Part shown: in pieces, positions 1-7,072 of the stretch | Layout of the letters: every line of letters begins with the position of its first letter | How positions within the stretch are numbered: the stretch's first letter is position 1 | NCBI GenBank assembly: GCA_031323845.1 | Contig: JAVIYP010000088.1 | Span: 1 to 8,064 of the forward strand | Source of the DNA: PUPG01 sp031323845 | GTDB taxonomy: Bacteria; Bacteroidota; Bacteroidia; Bacteroidales; UBA7960 | DNA length: 8,064 nt | Direction of reading: 5' to 3' | Made by a program: the position numbers and the translations under genes | Notes under the pieces: model-generated | Databases searched by the model: none | The model's input: only the letters and a program-made list of their open reading frames with translations | Told to the model about the DNA's origin: nothing

Positions 1-174
1 ACTAGCTATACCATCGAAGATGCCAGTGGTGAGGGCACGCTGCGAACTCCCCACGTGAATGCGGGTCTGGACTACTTCGGCACGCCCATTCCTTCCACAG
101 AAAGAGACATCATTGCCGTTATAAATCAGTTTAACGAAACCATGCAGGTAATGCCGCGCTCGCTTGCGGACTTT
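1..174 (+). repeat. Intragenic module repeat, copy 1 (58 codons)
   Basis: This encodes the C-terminal part of an OB-fold-like module, including EDASGEGTLRTP, DYFGTPIP and MPRSLADF. It aligns without gaps to residues 415-472 counted from base 55 (copy 2). I count about 28 identities in 58 positions by eye. The copy is cut by the left window edge, so the full module is longer. Confidence 0.8.
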
Positions 175-1740
175 ATTGCCGTAGGCTCGTTTGACGTCAC
201 TTTTGTCGTTAAGGATGAAAGTGATGTTCCCATAGATGATGCCGTGATCACCTTTGACGGCGAAACCATGGATCCCGGGCACTATGTTTTTGAAGATGTT
301 GCCATAGGAACATACAGCTACAGTGTTGCGCGGGCCGGTTACAATACCGTGACGGGAAGTATGCTGATTGAAGAGGATATTGAAATTCTGATCATCATGG
401 TTAAGCCGGATGAGGAAAACATGATTACCGACTTTCCATGGACAGAGGATTTTGACGGGGACGAATTCCCTCCTGCGGGCTGGAAAAAATATTCATTTGG
501 TGATACAGGCGACTGGGGCCTGGTTGACGGCTGGGCACATCATACGTTTACTCCCGAAGGCGAGGAAGCTGACAGCTGGCTCGTAACCACACAAATACAA
601 TTGCCCGAAGAAAATGTCATGCTGCTGAGTTTCCTCGAAAGAAACCAGTTCATGGACGACTACGGATACAGTGGTGTCTTGGTGTCAAACGGAAGCGGCA
701 ACCCCGAGCATGGTCACTTCGTAGAGCTCTATGAATCGAGCCAGCCGATCACCGGATCCAAAGAGACCATGGTCAGCCTGGCAGATTATGCCGGCGAACT
801 GATCTATATTGCCTTCGTTTACCAGGGTGAGTATGCACACCGCTGGTGGGTAGACAACATCATGATAGATTTTGCACCCGAAGCCATAGAAGTACCCGAT
901 ATCGCCACTCTGAAAGAGCAAACCATAAGTCCTGACCTGGTATACCGTATCACTGGAGAGGTGGTCATTACCGTATTACAGCGTGCCTACAGAAATCAGT
1001 TCTATGTTCAGGATGCCTCCGGTGCTATCCTTATCGATGATGCACCCATTGTGGTTGAAACGGAATATGATCTCTATGACGGTATTACAGGACTGACAGG
1101 TAAACTGGGAGCATTTCAGGATATGCTGCAGGTACTTCCAACAGAAGATCCGGGTGAAGCGACATCACATAACAATGTCGTAGATCCTCTGGAGATCACC
1201 CTGGCCGACATTACATCTGACCACCAGGGTTTGCTTGTACTGGTAAGAAATGTGTCCTTCGACCTGGATGCCAGCCCGGCTGACTTTACTCATAACCAGT
1301 CCTACTATATCTTCGACGATACCGGTGAAGGTGAAATTCGAACACCTAACTCGGCAGGCTTGTTTGACTATTTCGAGACCCCTGTTCCCACCACTCCCAA
1401 AGACATTGTAGGTGTGCTGCATCAGCGTTTTGAAGTAGTGAGGCTGCAACCACGTATGCTGGCCGACTTTATGGAGCCCTCAAGTGTTCCTCATATTGAT
1501 CCTGCCAACATTGTACTTTATCCGAATCCGGCCTCTACGCATTTTTATGTTGAAAGCCACGAAAGGCAGATCGACAGCGTACGTATGTTCAACCTTAATG
1601 GTCAATTGGTTGCGGAACAATCAGTAACCAATACCGGGCAGGTTAAGATGGATGTTACCGGAATGAAAAACGGCATTTATATGGTACAAATCATTATGAA
1701 CAACCAGGTGGTCGTTCATAAAGTACATATAAACAAGTAG
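1..1740 (+). CDS. Modular secreted protein with choice-of-anchor J domain and T9SS sorting domain (5' end missing)
   Basis: The frame is open from the first base, so the gene starts outside the window; 579 residues are visible. The GTG at 55 lies inside a conserved module and is not a start. Visible modules, numbered from base 1: residues 1-58 are the end of an OB-fold-like module. About 64-133 is a small beta domain resembling PEGA/carboxypeptidase-regulatory folds, with GTYSYSVARAGY. About 143-290 is a choice-of-anchor J (cleaved adhesin) domain, with FPPAGWKKYS, DSWLVTTQIQL and WWVDNIMID. About 296-490 is a second OB-fold-like module (YVQDASGAILIDD), reminiscent of DUF5689. About 498-579 is a type A T9SS sorting domain with YPNPAS, NGIYMVQI and KVHINK at the C-terminus. 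The product should cross the inner membrane by Sec and the outer membrane by T9SS, ending on the surface or released. No catalytic domain is visible; one may lie upstream. A binding or adhesin role is inferred. It sits 55 bp before the receptor gene with no terminator between. Confidence 0.85.
   Translation, partial: TSYTIEDASGEGTLRTPHVNAGLDYFGTPIPSTERDIIAVINQFNETMQVMPRSLADFIAVGSFDVTFVVKDESDVPIDDAVITFDGETMDPGHYVFEDVAIGTYSYSVARAGYNTVTGSMLIEEDIEILIIMVKPDEENMITDFPWTEDFDGDEFPPAGWKKYSFGDTGDWGLVDGWAHHTFTPEGEEADSWLVTTQIQLPEENVMLLSFLERNQFMDDYGYSGVLVSNGSGNPEHGHFVELYESSQPITGSKETMVSLADYAGELIYIAFVYQGEYAHRWWVDNIMIDFAPEAIEVPDIATLKEQTISPDLVYRITGEVVITVLQRAYRNQFYVQDASGAILIDDAPIVVETEYDLYDGITGLTGKLGAFQDMLQVLPTEDPGEATSHNNVVDPLEITLADITSDHQGLLVLVRNVSFDLDASPADFTHNQSYYIFDDTGEGEIRTPNSAGLFDYFETPVPTTPKDIVGVLHQRFEVVRLQPRMLADFMEPSSVPHIDPANIVLYPNPASTHFYVESHERQIDSVRMFNLNGQLVAEQSVTNTGQVKMDVTGMKNGIYMVQIIMNNQVVVHKVHINK
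1297..1470 (+). repeat. Intragenic module repeat, copy 2 (58 codons)
   Basis: This is the second copy of the OB-fold-like module end, with DDTGEGEIRTP, DYFETPVP and QPRMLADF. It is about 48% identical to copy 1 over 58 residues with no gaps. The complete second module probably begins near base 886 (EVPDIATLKEQ), which suggests how much of the first copy lies outside the window. Confidence 0.8.
1492..1737 (+). other. T9SS type A C-terminal sorting domain
   Basis: The last 82 residues of the secreted protein carry the usual motif series of type A T9SS signals. These are NIVLYPNPAS at the front, a VRMFNLNGQLV strand, MKNGIYMVQI, and a closing KVHINK ending in lysine. In studied members this domain is recognised by the outer-membrane T9SS machinery and is often removed on export, with anchoring to lipopolysaccharide in some species. 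The assignment rests on motif recognition. Confidence 0.85.
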
Positions 1741-1795
1741 TTCGTTACGGAATTAAGAGGTATTTTTTGTACAAGGAAAACAAACACTGATCATT

Positions 1796-4375
1796 ATGAA
1801 AAAACTCTATAAACTCAGCCTTGTTTTCATCGCGATGATATTTCTGTACCCGGCTGTACTTTGGGGGCAAAGTCCGCCCTCCGAAGTACGGGGTACCGTA
1901 ATTGATTCTCATGGTGAAACCATGCCCGGGGTTACCGTCCGCCTGGCGGGAACCACTTTAGGTACAGTCACCAGCATTGACGGGGAGTACAGACTAAGTA
2001 TACCACCGCATGTTGACGATCCAGAGATAGTATTCACCTACATTGGATTTGTTGAATACAGAAGGTTTGTTGGGCGTGATACCCGGATTGACGTAACTCT
2101 TGAGCAGGATGTCATCGGTCTGCAGGAAGTTATGGTTATTTCTTCCTATGCCCGTGACCGGCAAACGCCAGTGGCCATTTCGAACATTTCCGCTGAGATT
2201 ATCACGGAGCGGTTGGGGACACAGGAGTTTCCGGAGATCCTAAAGTTAACGCCCAGTGTTTATGCTACCAAGGACGGTGGCGGATACGGTGACTCAAGGA
2301 TCAACCTCAGGGGTTTTGACTCCAACAACATTGGGGTTCTGATCAACGGCGTACCTGTTAACGATATGGAAAACGGACGTGTTTACTGGTCGAACTGGGC
2401 CGGATTGTCAGATGTGACCTCCACGATGCAGGTCCAGCGCGGACTTGGTGCATCGCGTTTGGCGATCAGCTCTGTGGGTGGTACCATAAATATCATAACA
2501 CGGTCGACTGACGCTACAAGGCGCGGTTCTTTTTCCACTGCCCTGGGCAGCGACGGGTACAGCAAGCAATCGCTAACGCTGTCAACCGGCTTGCTCGACA
2601 ATGGCTGGGCAGCTACGGTTTCCGGCTCCAGAAATGTGGGTAACCGTTATGTCAACGGACTGGATTACGAAGGCTGGTCGTATTTCATCAACATTTCAAA
2701 CCAGCTGGCCCGAAACCATACACTGTCGCTGACGGCCTTTGGTGCTCCGCAAAGACACAATCAGAGATGGCCCAGGCAGCTGATCCAGACCTACAGAGAC
2801 CATCCTGATTACCGGCGTTTTAACCCTGGGATCGGATATATCAATGGCCAGCTTTATACCACATCCTACAATTTTTATCACAAACCGCAAATATCGCTGA
2901 ACCATTATTGGTCAGTCAGTCCGGAGACGACAGTTTCCACCTCGGCCTATGTGTCCATTTCATCAGGTGGTGGCCGCAGACAGTCGGGTGATGATGCCGG
3001 CTGGATGCGTTTCAACAGCACTACAGGCCTCCCAACGGAAATGACCATGCTCACACCGGATGGTCACATCGACTTTCATGGTATCATGGCACTTAATGCA
3101 GCTTCGGAAACCGGATCAAGATCCTTCATTTCCAACGCAATAAACCAGCACGACTGGTACGGCATGCTCTCTACCGTTAACCATGATATCAGTAACCTCA
3201 AACTGACCGGTGGTCTGGACCTGCGTTACTACCGTGGTTACCATTACCAGGAAATAGACAACCTGCTGGGTGGCGAATATTTCCTGGATGTAACCTCTGG
3301 TGGGAATTCGAGGAACATCAACAGAGATCCGAATACACTGCTGTTTGAAGGCGACAAAATCAACTATCACGACCTTGGTGAGGTCAGATGGGCCGGGATC
3401 TTTACCCAGGCAGAGTATGTAACTGACCAATATTCGGCATTTCTCTCGGCTACGACCTCACATACCGGATACCGCAGGACGGATTATTTCCTCTATGAAA
3501 CCGACAGCCCGGAAATGCGTTCCGACTGGGTCAATTTTAACGCCTACAGCATCAAAGGTGGTGCCAATTACAACATTGATCCGCAGCACAACGTCTTTAT
3601 TAACGGCGGTTATTTTACACGTGCACCCTTCTTCCGTTATGCCTTTATTGGCTTTACCAACGAAGTAAATATCGGCGTAAAGCACGAACGGGTATTGTCA
3701 GCTGAATTGGGTTATGGATATCGCGGTCGCCATTTATCAGGCAACCTTACGTTATACCGTACCAAGTGGCTCGATAAGGCACTTACCCGCCGTATCGGTG
3801 ATATGATGGCCAACATGACCGGCCTGAATGCCCTGCACCAGGGTATTGAAATCGACTTCATCGCTGAACCATTGCCAAGACTTACAGTTAAAGGAATGTT
3901 TTCCATTGGTGATTGGAGGTGGACAGATGACGTTATTGCCGATATATATGATGAATTCCAGGAACTAATTGGTACACACGAAGTATATGCAGGCGATTTG
4001 ATGGTAGGTAATTCGGCACAGACAACCGCAGGATTTTCCATTGATTATGAGGCCTTACCAAACGTAATTATAGGACTCGACTTCACTCATTTTGACCGGT
4101 TGTTTGCCGACTTCAACGTTGAGAACCGGACCGTTTTTGAGGAAAGAGGAATTCAGGCCTGGCAAATGCCTGCTTATCAGGTGGTTGACTTAAGTCTCAG
4201 GTATCGCTTTAGGATTAAAGATTTAAATGCGTCCATGTTTGCCAACGTAAACAACCTGCTGGATACTTCCTACATAGCGGATGCAACTGACGGTGCGTCT
4301 TTTGACTATGATACTGCAGTAGTGTATTATGGTTTTGGGAGAACCTGGAGTTTGTCGTTCAGGATCAATTTCTAA
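1796..4375 (+). CDS. TonB-dependent outer-membrane receptor with carboxypeptidase-regulatory-like N-terminal domain
   Basis: The protein has 859 residues and is complete. Residues 1-25 form a Sec signal peptide (MKKLYKL, hydrophobic core, probable cleavage near LWG-Q). About 29-103 is a carboxypeptidase-D-regulatory-like beta domain (VRGTVIDSHGETMPGVTVRL, TSIDGEYRLSIP, FTYIGF). Residues 107-115 (IGLQEVMVI) are in the usual TonB-box position. About 122-236 is the plug (NLRGFDSNNIGVLINGVPV, SSVGGTINI). About 245-859 should be the 22-strand barrel, ending in Phe (SFRINF) as expected for outer-membrane assembly. Such receptors use TonB/ExbBD energy to import ligands across the outer membrane. It is shorter than typical SusC proteins and no SusD gene follows, so it is not a classical SusCD glycan importer. 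I see no feature that fixes the substrate. The ATG at 1796 fits the signal peptide; its leader is A-rich without a well-placed Shine-Dalgarno. It probably shares a transcript with both neighbours. Confidence 0.93.
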   Translation: MKKLYKLSLVFIAMIFLYPAVLWGQSPPSEVRGTVIDSHGETMPGVTVRLAGTTLGTVTSIDGEYRLSIPPHVDDPEIVFTYIGFVEYRRFVGRDTRIDVTLEQDVIGLQEVMVISSYARDRQTPVAISNISAEIITERLGTQEFPEILKLTPSVYATKDGGGYGDSRINLRGFDSNNIGVLINGVPVNDMENGRVYWSNWAGLSDVTSTMQVQRGLGASRLAISSVGGTINIITRSTDATRRGSFSTALGSDGYSKQSLTLSTGLLDNGWAATVSGSRNVGNRYVNGLDYEGWSYFINISNQLARNHTLSLTAFGAPQRHNQRWPRQLIQTYRDHPDYRRFNPGIGYINGQLYTTSYNFYHKPQISLNHYWSVSPETTVSTSAYVSISSGGGRRQSGDDAGWMRFNSTTGLPTEMTMLTPDGHIDFHGIMALNAASETGSRSFISNAINQHDWYGMLSTVNHDISNLKLTGGLDLRYYRGYHYQEIDNLLGGEYFLDVTSGGNSRNINRDPNTLLFEGDKINYHDLGEVRWAGIFTQAEYVTDQYSAFLSATTSHTGYRRTDYFLYETDSPEMRSDWVNFNAYSIKGGANYNIDPQHNVFINGGYFTRAPFFRYAFIGFTNEVNIGVKHERVLSAELGYGYRGRHLSGNLTLYRTKWLDKALTRRIGDMMANMTGLNALHQGIEIDFIAEPLPRLTVKGMFSIGDWRWTDDVIADIYDEFQELIGTHEVYAGDLMVGNSAQTTAGFSIDYEALPNVIIGLDFTHFDRLFADFNVENRTVFEERGIQAWQMPAYQVVDLSLRYRFRIKDLNASMFANVNNLLDTSYIADATDGASFDYDTAVVYYGFGRTWSLSFRINF

Positions 4376-5722
4376 ATGCTAATCACAAAAAAAAAATTCA
4401 TCATGAGAAATCTGACATTATTTAGCATTTTGACAGGACTATTCCTAATGAATGCATGTGACCCCAACAAGGAACTTTACGAAGACCTTGACGCACTGCA
4501 GCAACCCTACCGGCAATCTATTGAATATACACTTGCTACAGCTGACTATAACTTTATTGGTGGAACCGTAGGCACGCTCCAGGCGTTCACAGAAGAGGAA
4601 CCTGCCATGGCCCATGTGCCCCGGATCCTGAGGAGAAATTTCCTGGCGCTCAATCTCGGAAGCAGTGCCATGGTTACTTTTAACTATTTTATGGAAGAAC
4701 CCGTTTGGTACGATGCAGGTTTCGGGTATGAACTGACAGCTGCAGACTACGCTCAGCTGGGGGTTGCCAATGCATTTACGCCTGACAACCTTCCGGAAGA
4801 CAACATACCCGTGCTTCTCGAAAGACAATATCCTGAGGCCGTTGAAGGAGATTCAAAAAAGATCATTTATAACTTTAACGACGGCATCGAGGTGTACATG
4901 AATATCGACACCTATGTTTTTGAAGAGAATAACTGGATACTCGAAGAAAGGCGTGAACATATCCCCTATGTTGGTTATGAGTTTACGGAAGAGGATTATG
5001 CGCACTTTGGCGGGTCCATTGCACAGTATAACAACTTTTCCGATGCTGACCCGGCGGATGTACATGTGCCCGTCTGGCTGAAAAACAAGTTTCCTTTTGC
5101 CATCCAGGGTACAGAACAGGTGGTAAAGTACAGAGTGTTTTCAGGTTCAACATTTAACGAAATTGCTCACTATGCTTTTGACGGGGTTCAATGGAACAGA
5201 ACTTCTTATTTTAAAACCGTTACAGAACAATATGTGTTCGGTGCCGAAGGCTGGGCCTTTGATCCAACCACACGCTTCATCATGGGTCGTGCCGACTACA
5301 TGCACCTTGCCGTTATTGACCCGATACCGCACCCGGTATTCGATGATTTCGGATATTATTACGGAGCCAGCGCCCATTTTGTCAACTTCGATATGCGCCT
5401 GGAGGCCAGGAGAGTTCAAAAAGATGCTGATGGCAATTATCTTGATCAAGCCCTTGGTGAAATATTTGAGAACGAAGGCCGGGAGGCTACAGTGGCAGAA
5501 ATGTTCAGGAGAATTGTGGAGGAAGGACTGATAGAAGTTCTTATAAACAGGTATCCCGATGCACAACCCCAGGTGGGTGGTATCGATGTGCATTATATTG
5601 TAGGTTTTGAAACCTATAATGACAACTTCTCCAGAAGTTATCTTGAAGCAGAATATGTCTGCATTGCTGCCGGCGATCCGCCACAGTTTGAATTGATCGA
5701 AGGTCCGAGAGACAGACAGTAA
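4376..5722 (+). CDS. Repeat-containing putative lipoprotein of unknown function, partner of the TonB receptor
   Basis: The protein has 448 residues from the first ATG, which directly abuts the receptor stop codon (0 bp gap), implying translational coupling. The N-terminus (charged KKK, then LTLFSILTGLFLMNAC) looks like a lipoprotein signal with Cys28 as the lipidated residue; the lipobox is imperfect (Met at -3). An alternative start at 4403 gives 439 residues and a shorter, more typical signal. About residues 51-285 hold three degenerate repeats sharing Y-x-[LF]-x-x-x-DY, [IV]P-x-x-L and a later V-x-Y strand. A partial fourth start is at 301 (FIMGRADYMHLAV). Residues about 320-435 form a separate C-terminal module with FVNFDMRLEARR and INRYPDA. 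It has no SusD/RagB signature. I associate this repeat style with uncharacterised Bacteroidales proteins beside TonB receptors, but I cannot name the family. An outer-membrane, possibly surface, accessory role is inferred from context. Confidence 0.82.
   Translation: MLITKKKFIMRNLTLFSILTGLFLMNACDPNKELYEDLDALQQPYRQSIEYTLATADYNFIGGTVGTLQAFTEEEPAMAHVPRILRRNFLALNLGSSAMVTFNYFMEEPVWYDAGFGYELTAADYAQLGVANAFTPDNLPEDNIPVLLERQYPEAVEGDSKKIIYNFNDGIEVYMNIDTYVFEENNWILEERREHIPYVGYEFTEEDYAHFGGSIAQYNNFSDADPADVHVPVWLKNKFPFAIQGTEQVVKYRVFSGSTFNEIAHYAFDGVQWNRTSYFKTVTEQYVFGAEGWAFDPTTRFIMGRADYMHLAVIDPIPHPVFDDFGYYYGASAHFVNFDMRLEARRVQKDADGNYLDQALGEIFENEGREATVAEMFRRIVEEGLIEVLINRYPDAQPQVGGIDVHYIVGFETYNDNFSRSYLEAEYVCIAAGDPPQFELIEGPRDRQ
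4526..4720 (+). repeat. Lipoprotein repeat 1
   Basis: Residues 51-115 of the lipoprotein form the first of three degenerate repeats. They open with YTLATADYNFIGG, then HVPRILRRNFL, then a beta strand MVTFNYF. The central FP-x-A-x-x-G element of the other copies is weak here (FLALNLG). Confidence 0.65.
4727..4945 (+). repeat. Lipoprotein repeat 2
   Basis: Residues 118-190 form the second repeat: YELTAADYAQLG, then NIPVLLERQYPEAVEG, then IIYNF, and an aromatic closing strand YVFEENNWIL. It is the clearest match to repeat 3. Confidence 0.7.
4976..5203 (+). repeat. Lipoprotein repeat 3
   Basis: Residues 201-276 form the third repeat: YEFTEEDYAHFGG, then HVPVWLKNKFPFAIQG, then VVKYRVF, and closing strand YAFDGVQWNRT. 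A partial additional unit (EQYVFGAEGWAF, GRADYMHL) follows from about residue 284. Confidence 0.7.
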
Positions 5723-5745
5723 CTTTTACCGTGTTAAGGTTTTGT

Positions 5746-5780
5746 AAAGGGGTGACATCATGATCACCCCTTTATATTTT
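5746..5780 (+). terminator. Intrinsic terminator after the lipoprotein gene
   Basis: There is a perfect 10-bp inverted repeat: AAAGGGGTGA at 5746-5755 pairs with TCACCCCTTT at 5764-5773, with an 8-nt loop. It is followed by ATATTTT, so the 3' side is T-rich from 5771 to 5780. It starts 23 bp after the lipoprotein stop codon and marks the right end of the surface-protein unit. It also separates that unit from gcvT. Confidence 0.88.
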
Positions 5781-5824
5781 CACCTCAGGCATTCTAAGGC
5801 AAACAATTGTCCTTTTAATTTTGT

Positions 5825-5832
5825 TATTTTTG
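5825..5832 (+). promoter_or_regulatory. Probable Bacteroidota-type -7 promoter element for gcvT
   Basis: TATTTTTG is an exact match to the Bacteroidota -7 consensus TAnnTTTG. It lies after the terminator and 46 bp before the gcvT ATG. The only candidate -33 element is ATTG at 5806-5809, and its 15-bp spacing is shorter than usual, so that half is weak. Transcription would begin roughly at 5837-5842. No glycine riboswitch is visible in the leader. Confidence 0.5.
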
Positions 5833-5878
5833 CGTTGACAAAAGCATCAACTCGCAACATAATCCTATTAAGCTTTCA

Positions 5879-6973
5879 ATGAAAACTACTGTATTTAAAG
5901 AAAAACATGAAGAGATGGGTGCCAAGATGGTGCCTTTTGCCGGTTTTTACATGCCGGTGCAGTTTGAAGGAGTTACCGCTGAGCATGAAACTGTCAGAAA
6001 CGCCCTCGGCGTATTTGATGTTTCGCACATGGGAGAAGTATGGGTTGAAGGCCCCAATGCCCTGAAACTGGTACAATGGGTCAGCTCCAATGATGCCTCT
6101 GTGCTTACTGATGGTAAAGTGCAGTATGCCTGTTTCCCGAACGATACAGGCGGTATTGTGGATGATTTCCTGGTGTACCGCTTTGATGCAGAAAAATACC
6201 TGCTTGTTGTCAATGCCGCCAATATTGAAAAAGACTGGGCATGGCTGAACAAACAGAACAAACATATAGGGGCAAAACTCACGAATGCCTCGGATGATAT
6301 AGCTCAACTTGCGGTGCAGGGACCGCTGGCGCTTAAAGCCATGCAGAAACTCACCGGGGAGGATGTGAAACATATGCCATTCTTCACCTTTAAAGAGTTA
6401 CGCTTTGCAGGCATTGACGGCGTGATCTTTTCTACGACCGGATATACCGGATCGGGAGGTTGTGAGATCTATTTCCGGAAAGAAGACGGGTTGAGTATTT
6501 ATGAGGCTGTGCTCGAAGCCGGCCGTGAATTCGGCATCAAACCAATTGGACTGGCAGCACGAGACACTTTGCGGCTTGAAGCCGGCCTTTGCCTTTATGG
6601 CAACGATATCGACGATACCACCTCCCCCATCGAGGCAGGACTGGGCTGGGCTACAAAATTTACAGACGATAAAGACTTTGTTAACCGTGAACAACTGCTG
6701 AAACAAAAAACGGAAGGCATCTCCAGGCGACTGATCGGCTTTGAAGTATTGGAAAGAGGAATACCGAGACAGGGATATAACTTACTGGATGCTGATGGGA
6801 ATACCATAGGCCGGGTTACCTCGGGAACGATGTCGCCAAGCCTCAAAAAACCCATAGGAATGGCTTATGTGCAGAAAGAGTTTGCTAAATCAGATACGGA
6901 GCTCTTTGTGGAAATCAGAGGGAAAGCATTGAAGGCTAAAGTAGTGAAGCTGCCTTTCTATAAAAAAGCGTAG
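5879..6973 (+). CDS. gcvT: Aminomethyltransferase (glycine cleavage system T-protein)
   Basis: The protein has 364 residues, the usual length for bacterial GcvT, and is cytoplasmic. It takes the aminomethyl group from lipoylated H-protein and passes the one-carbon unit to tetrahydrofolate, giving 5,10-methylene-THF and ammonia. Visible hallmarks: VPFAGFYMPVQ at 18-28, GVFDVSHMGE at 44-53, GGIVDD at 91-96, TGYTGSGGCEIYF at 187-199, RDTLRLEAG at 228-236, and the C-terminal barrel with GRVTSGTMSPSL at 311-322. Asp96 matches the catalytic aspartate described for T. maritima T-protein by position in the motif. The ATG at 5879 fits the conserved N-terminus. No Shine-Dalgarno precedes it, as is normal in this phylum. 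It has its own -7 element and stands apart from gcvH and gcvP, which are not in the window. No truncation or lost key residue is seen. Related folate enzymes (sarcosine oxidase domains, YgfZ) are less likely given length and motifs. Confidence 0.96.
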   Translation: MKTTVFKEKHEEMGAKMVPFAGFYMPVQFEGVTAEHETVRNALGVFDVSHMGEVWVEGPNALKLVQWVSSNDASVLTDGKVQYACFPNDTGGIVDDFLVYRFDAEKYLLVVNAANIEKDWAWLNKQNKHIGAKLTNASDDIAQLAVQGPLALKAMQKLTGEDVKHMPFFTFKELRFAGIDGVIFSTTGYTGSGGCEIYFRKEDGLSIYEAVLEAGREFGIKPIGLAARDTLRLEAGLCLYGNDIDDTTSPIEAGLGWATKFTDDKDFVNREQLLKQKTEGISRRLIGFEVLERGIPRQGYNLLDADGNTIGRVTSGTMSPSLKKPIGMAYVQKEFAKSDTELFVEIRGKALKAKVVKLPFYKKA

Positions 6974-7063
6974 CGCTGTGTGATAAATCTTTAGATTTCA
7001 GAAGCTTTTACTAGCCCGGTTACTGCCCATAAGGCGTCAATAAACTGAACGTTTCAGAAAACC

Positions 7064-7069
7064 AGGTGA
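7064..7069 (+). promoter_or_regulatory. Shine-Dalgarno-like site before comB
   Basis: AGGTGA ends 3 bp before the comB ATG; counted from AGG, the spacing is 6 bp. It matches the anti-Shine-Dalgarno well and supports the start at 7073. The other genes in the window lack such a site at normal spacing. Confidence 0.45.
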
Positions 7070-7072
7070 ATT

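Noticed and set aside
55..57. GTG as the start codon of the first gene
   Set aside because: The frame is open back to base 1, and the 18 upstream codons belong to a module conserved at 1297-1470, so the real start is outside the window.
1761..1769. Promoter-like TATTTTTTG before the receptor gene
   Set aside because: The spacing inside the -7 element is one base too long for TAnnTTTG, no TTTG-type -33 is present, and the 55-bp gap fits an operon.
4376..5722. SusD/RagB family assignment for the lipoprotein
   Set aside because: The protein consists of beta-rich tandem repeats and lacks the helical TPR-like pattern and conserved segments of SusD proteins.
5781..5878. Glycine riboswitch upstream of gcvT
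   Set aside because: The leader after the predicted start site is only about 40 nt, and none of the conserved aptamer segments are present.
6985..6998. Inverted repeat AAATCT/AGATTT after gcvT as a terminator
   Set aside because: The stem is 6 bp of almost pure A/T with a 2-nt loop and no T-tract; too weak to call.
7045..7057. CTGAA/TTCAG hairpin just before comB as an operator or RNA element
   Set aside because: A 5-bp stem with a 3-nt loop is expected by chance, and nothing else supports regulation.
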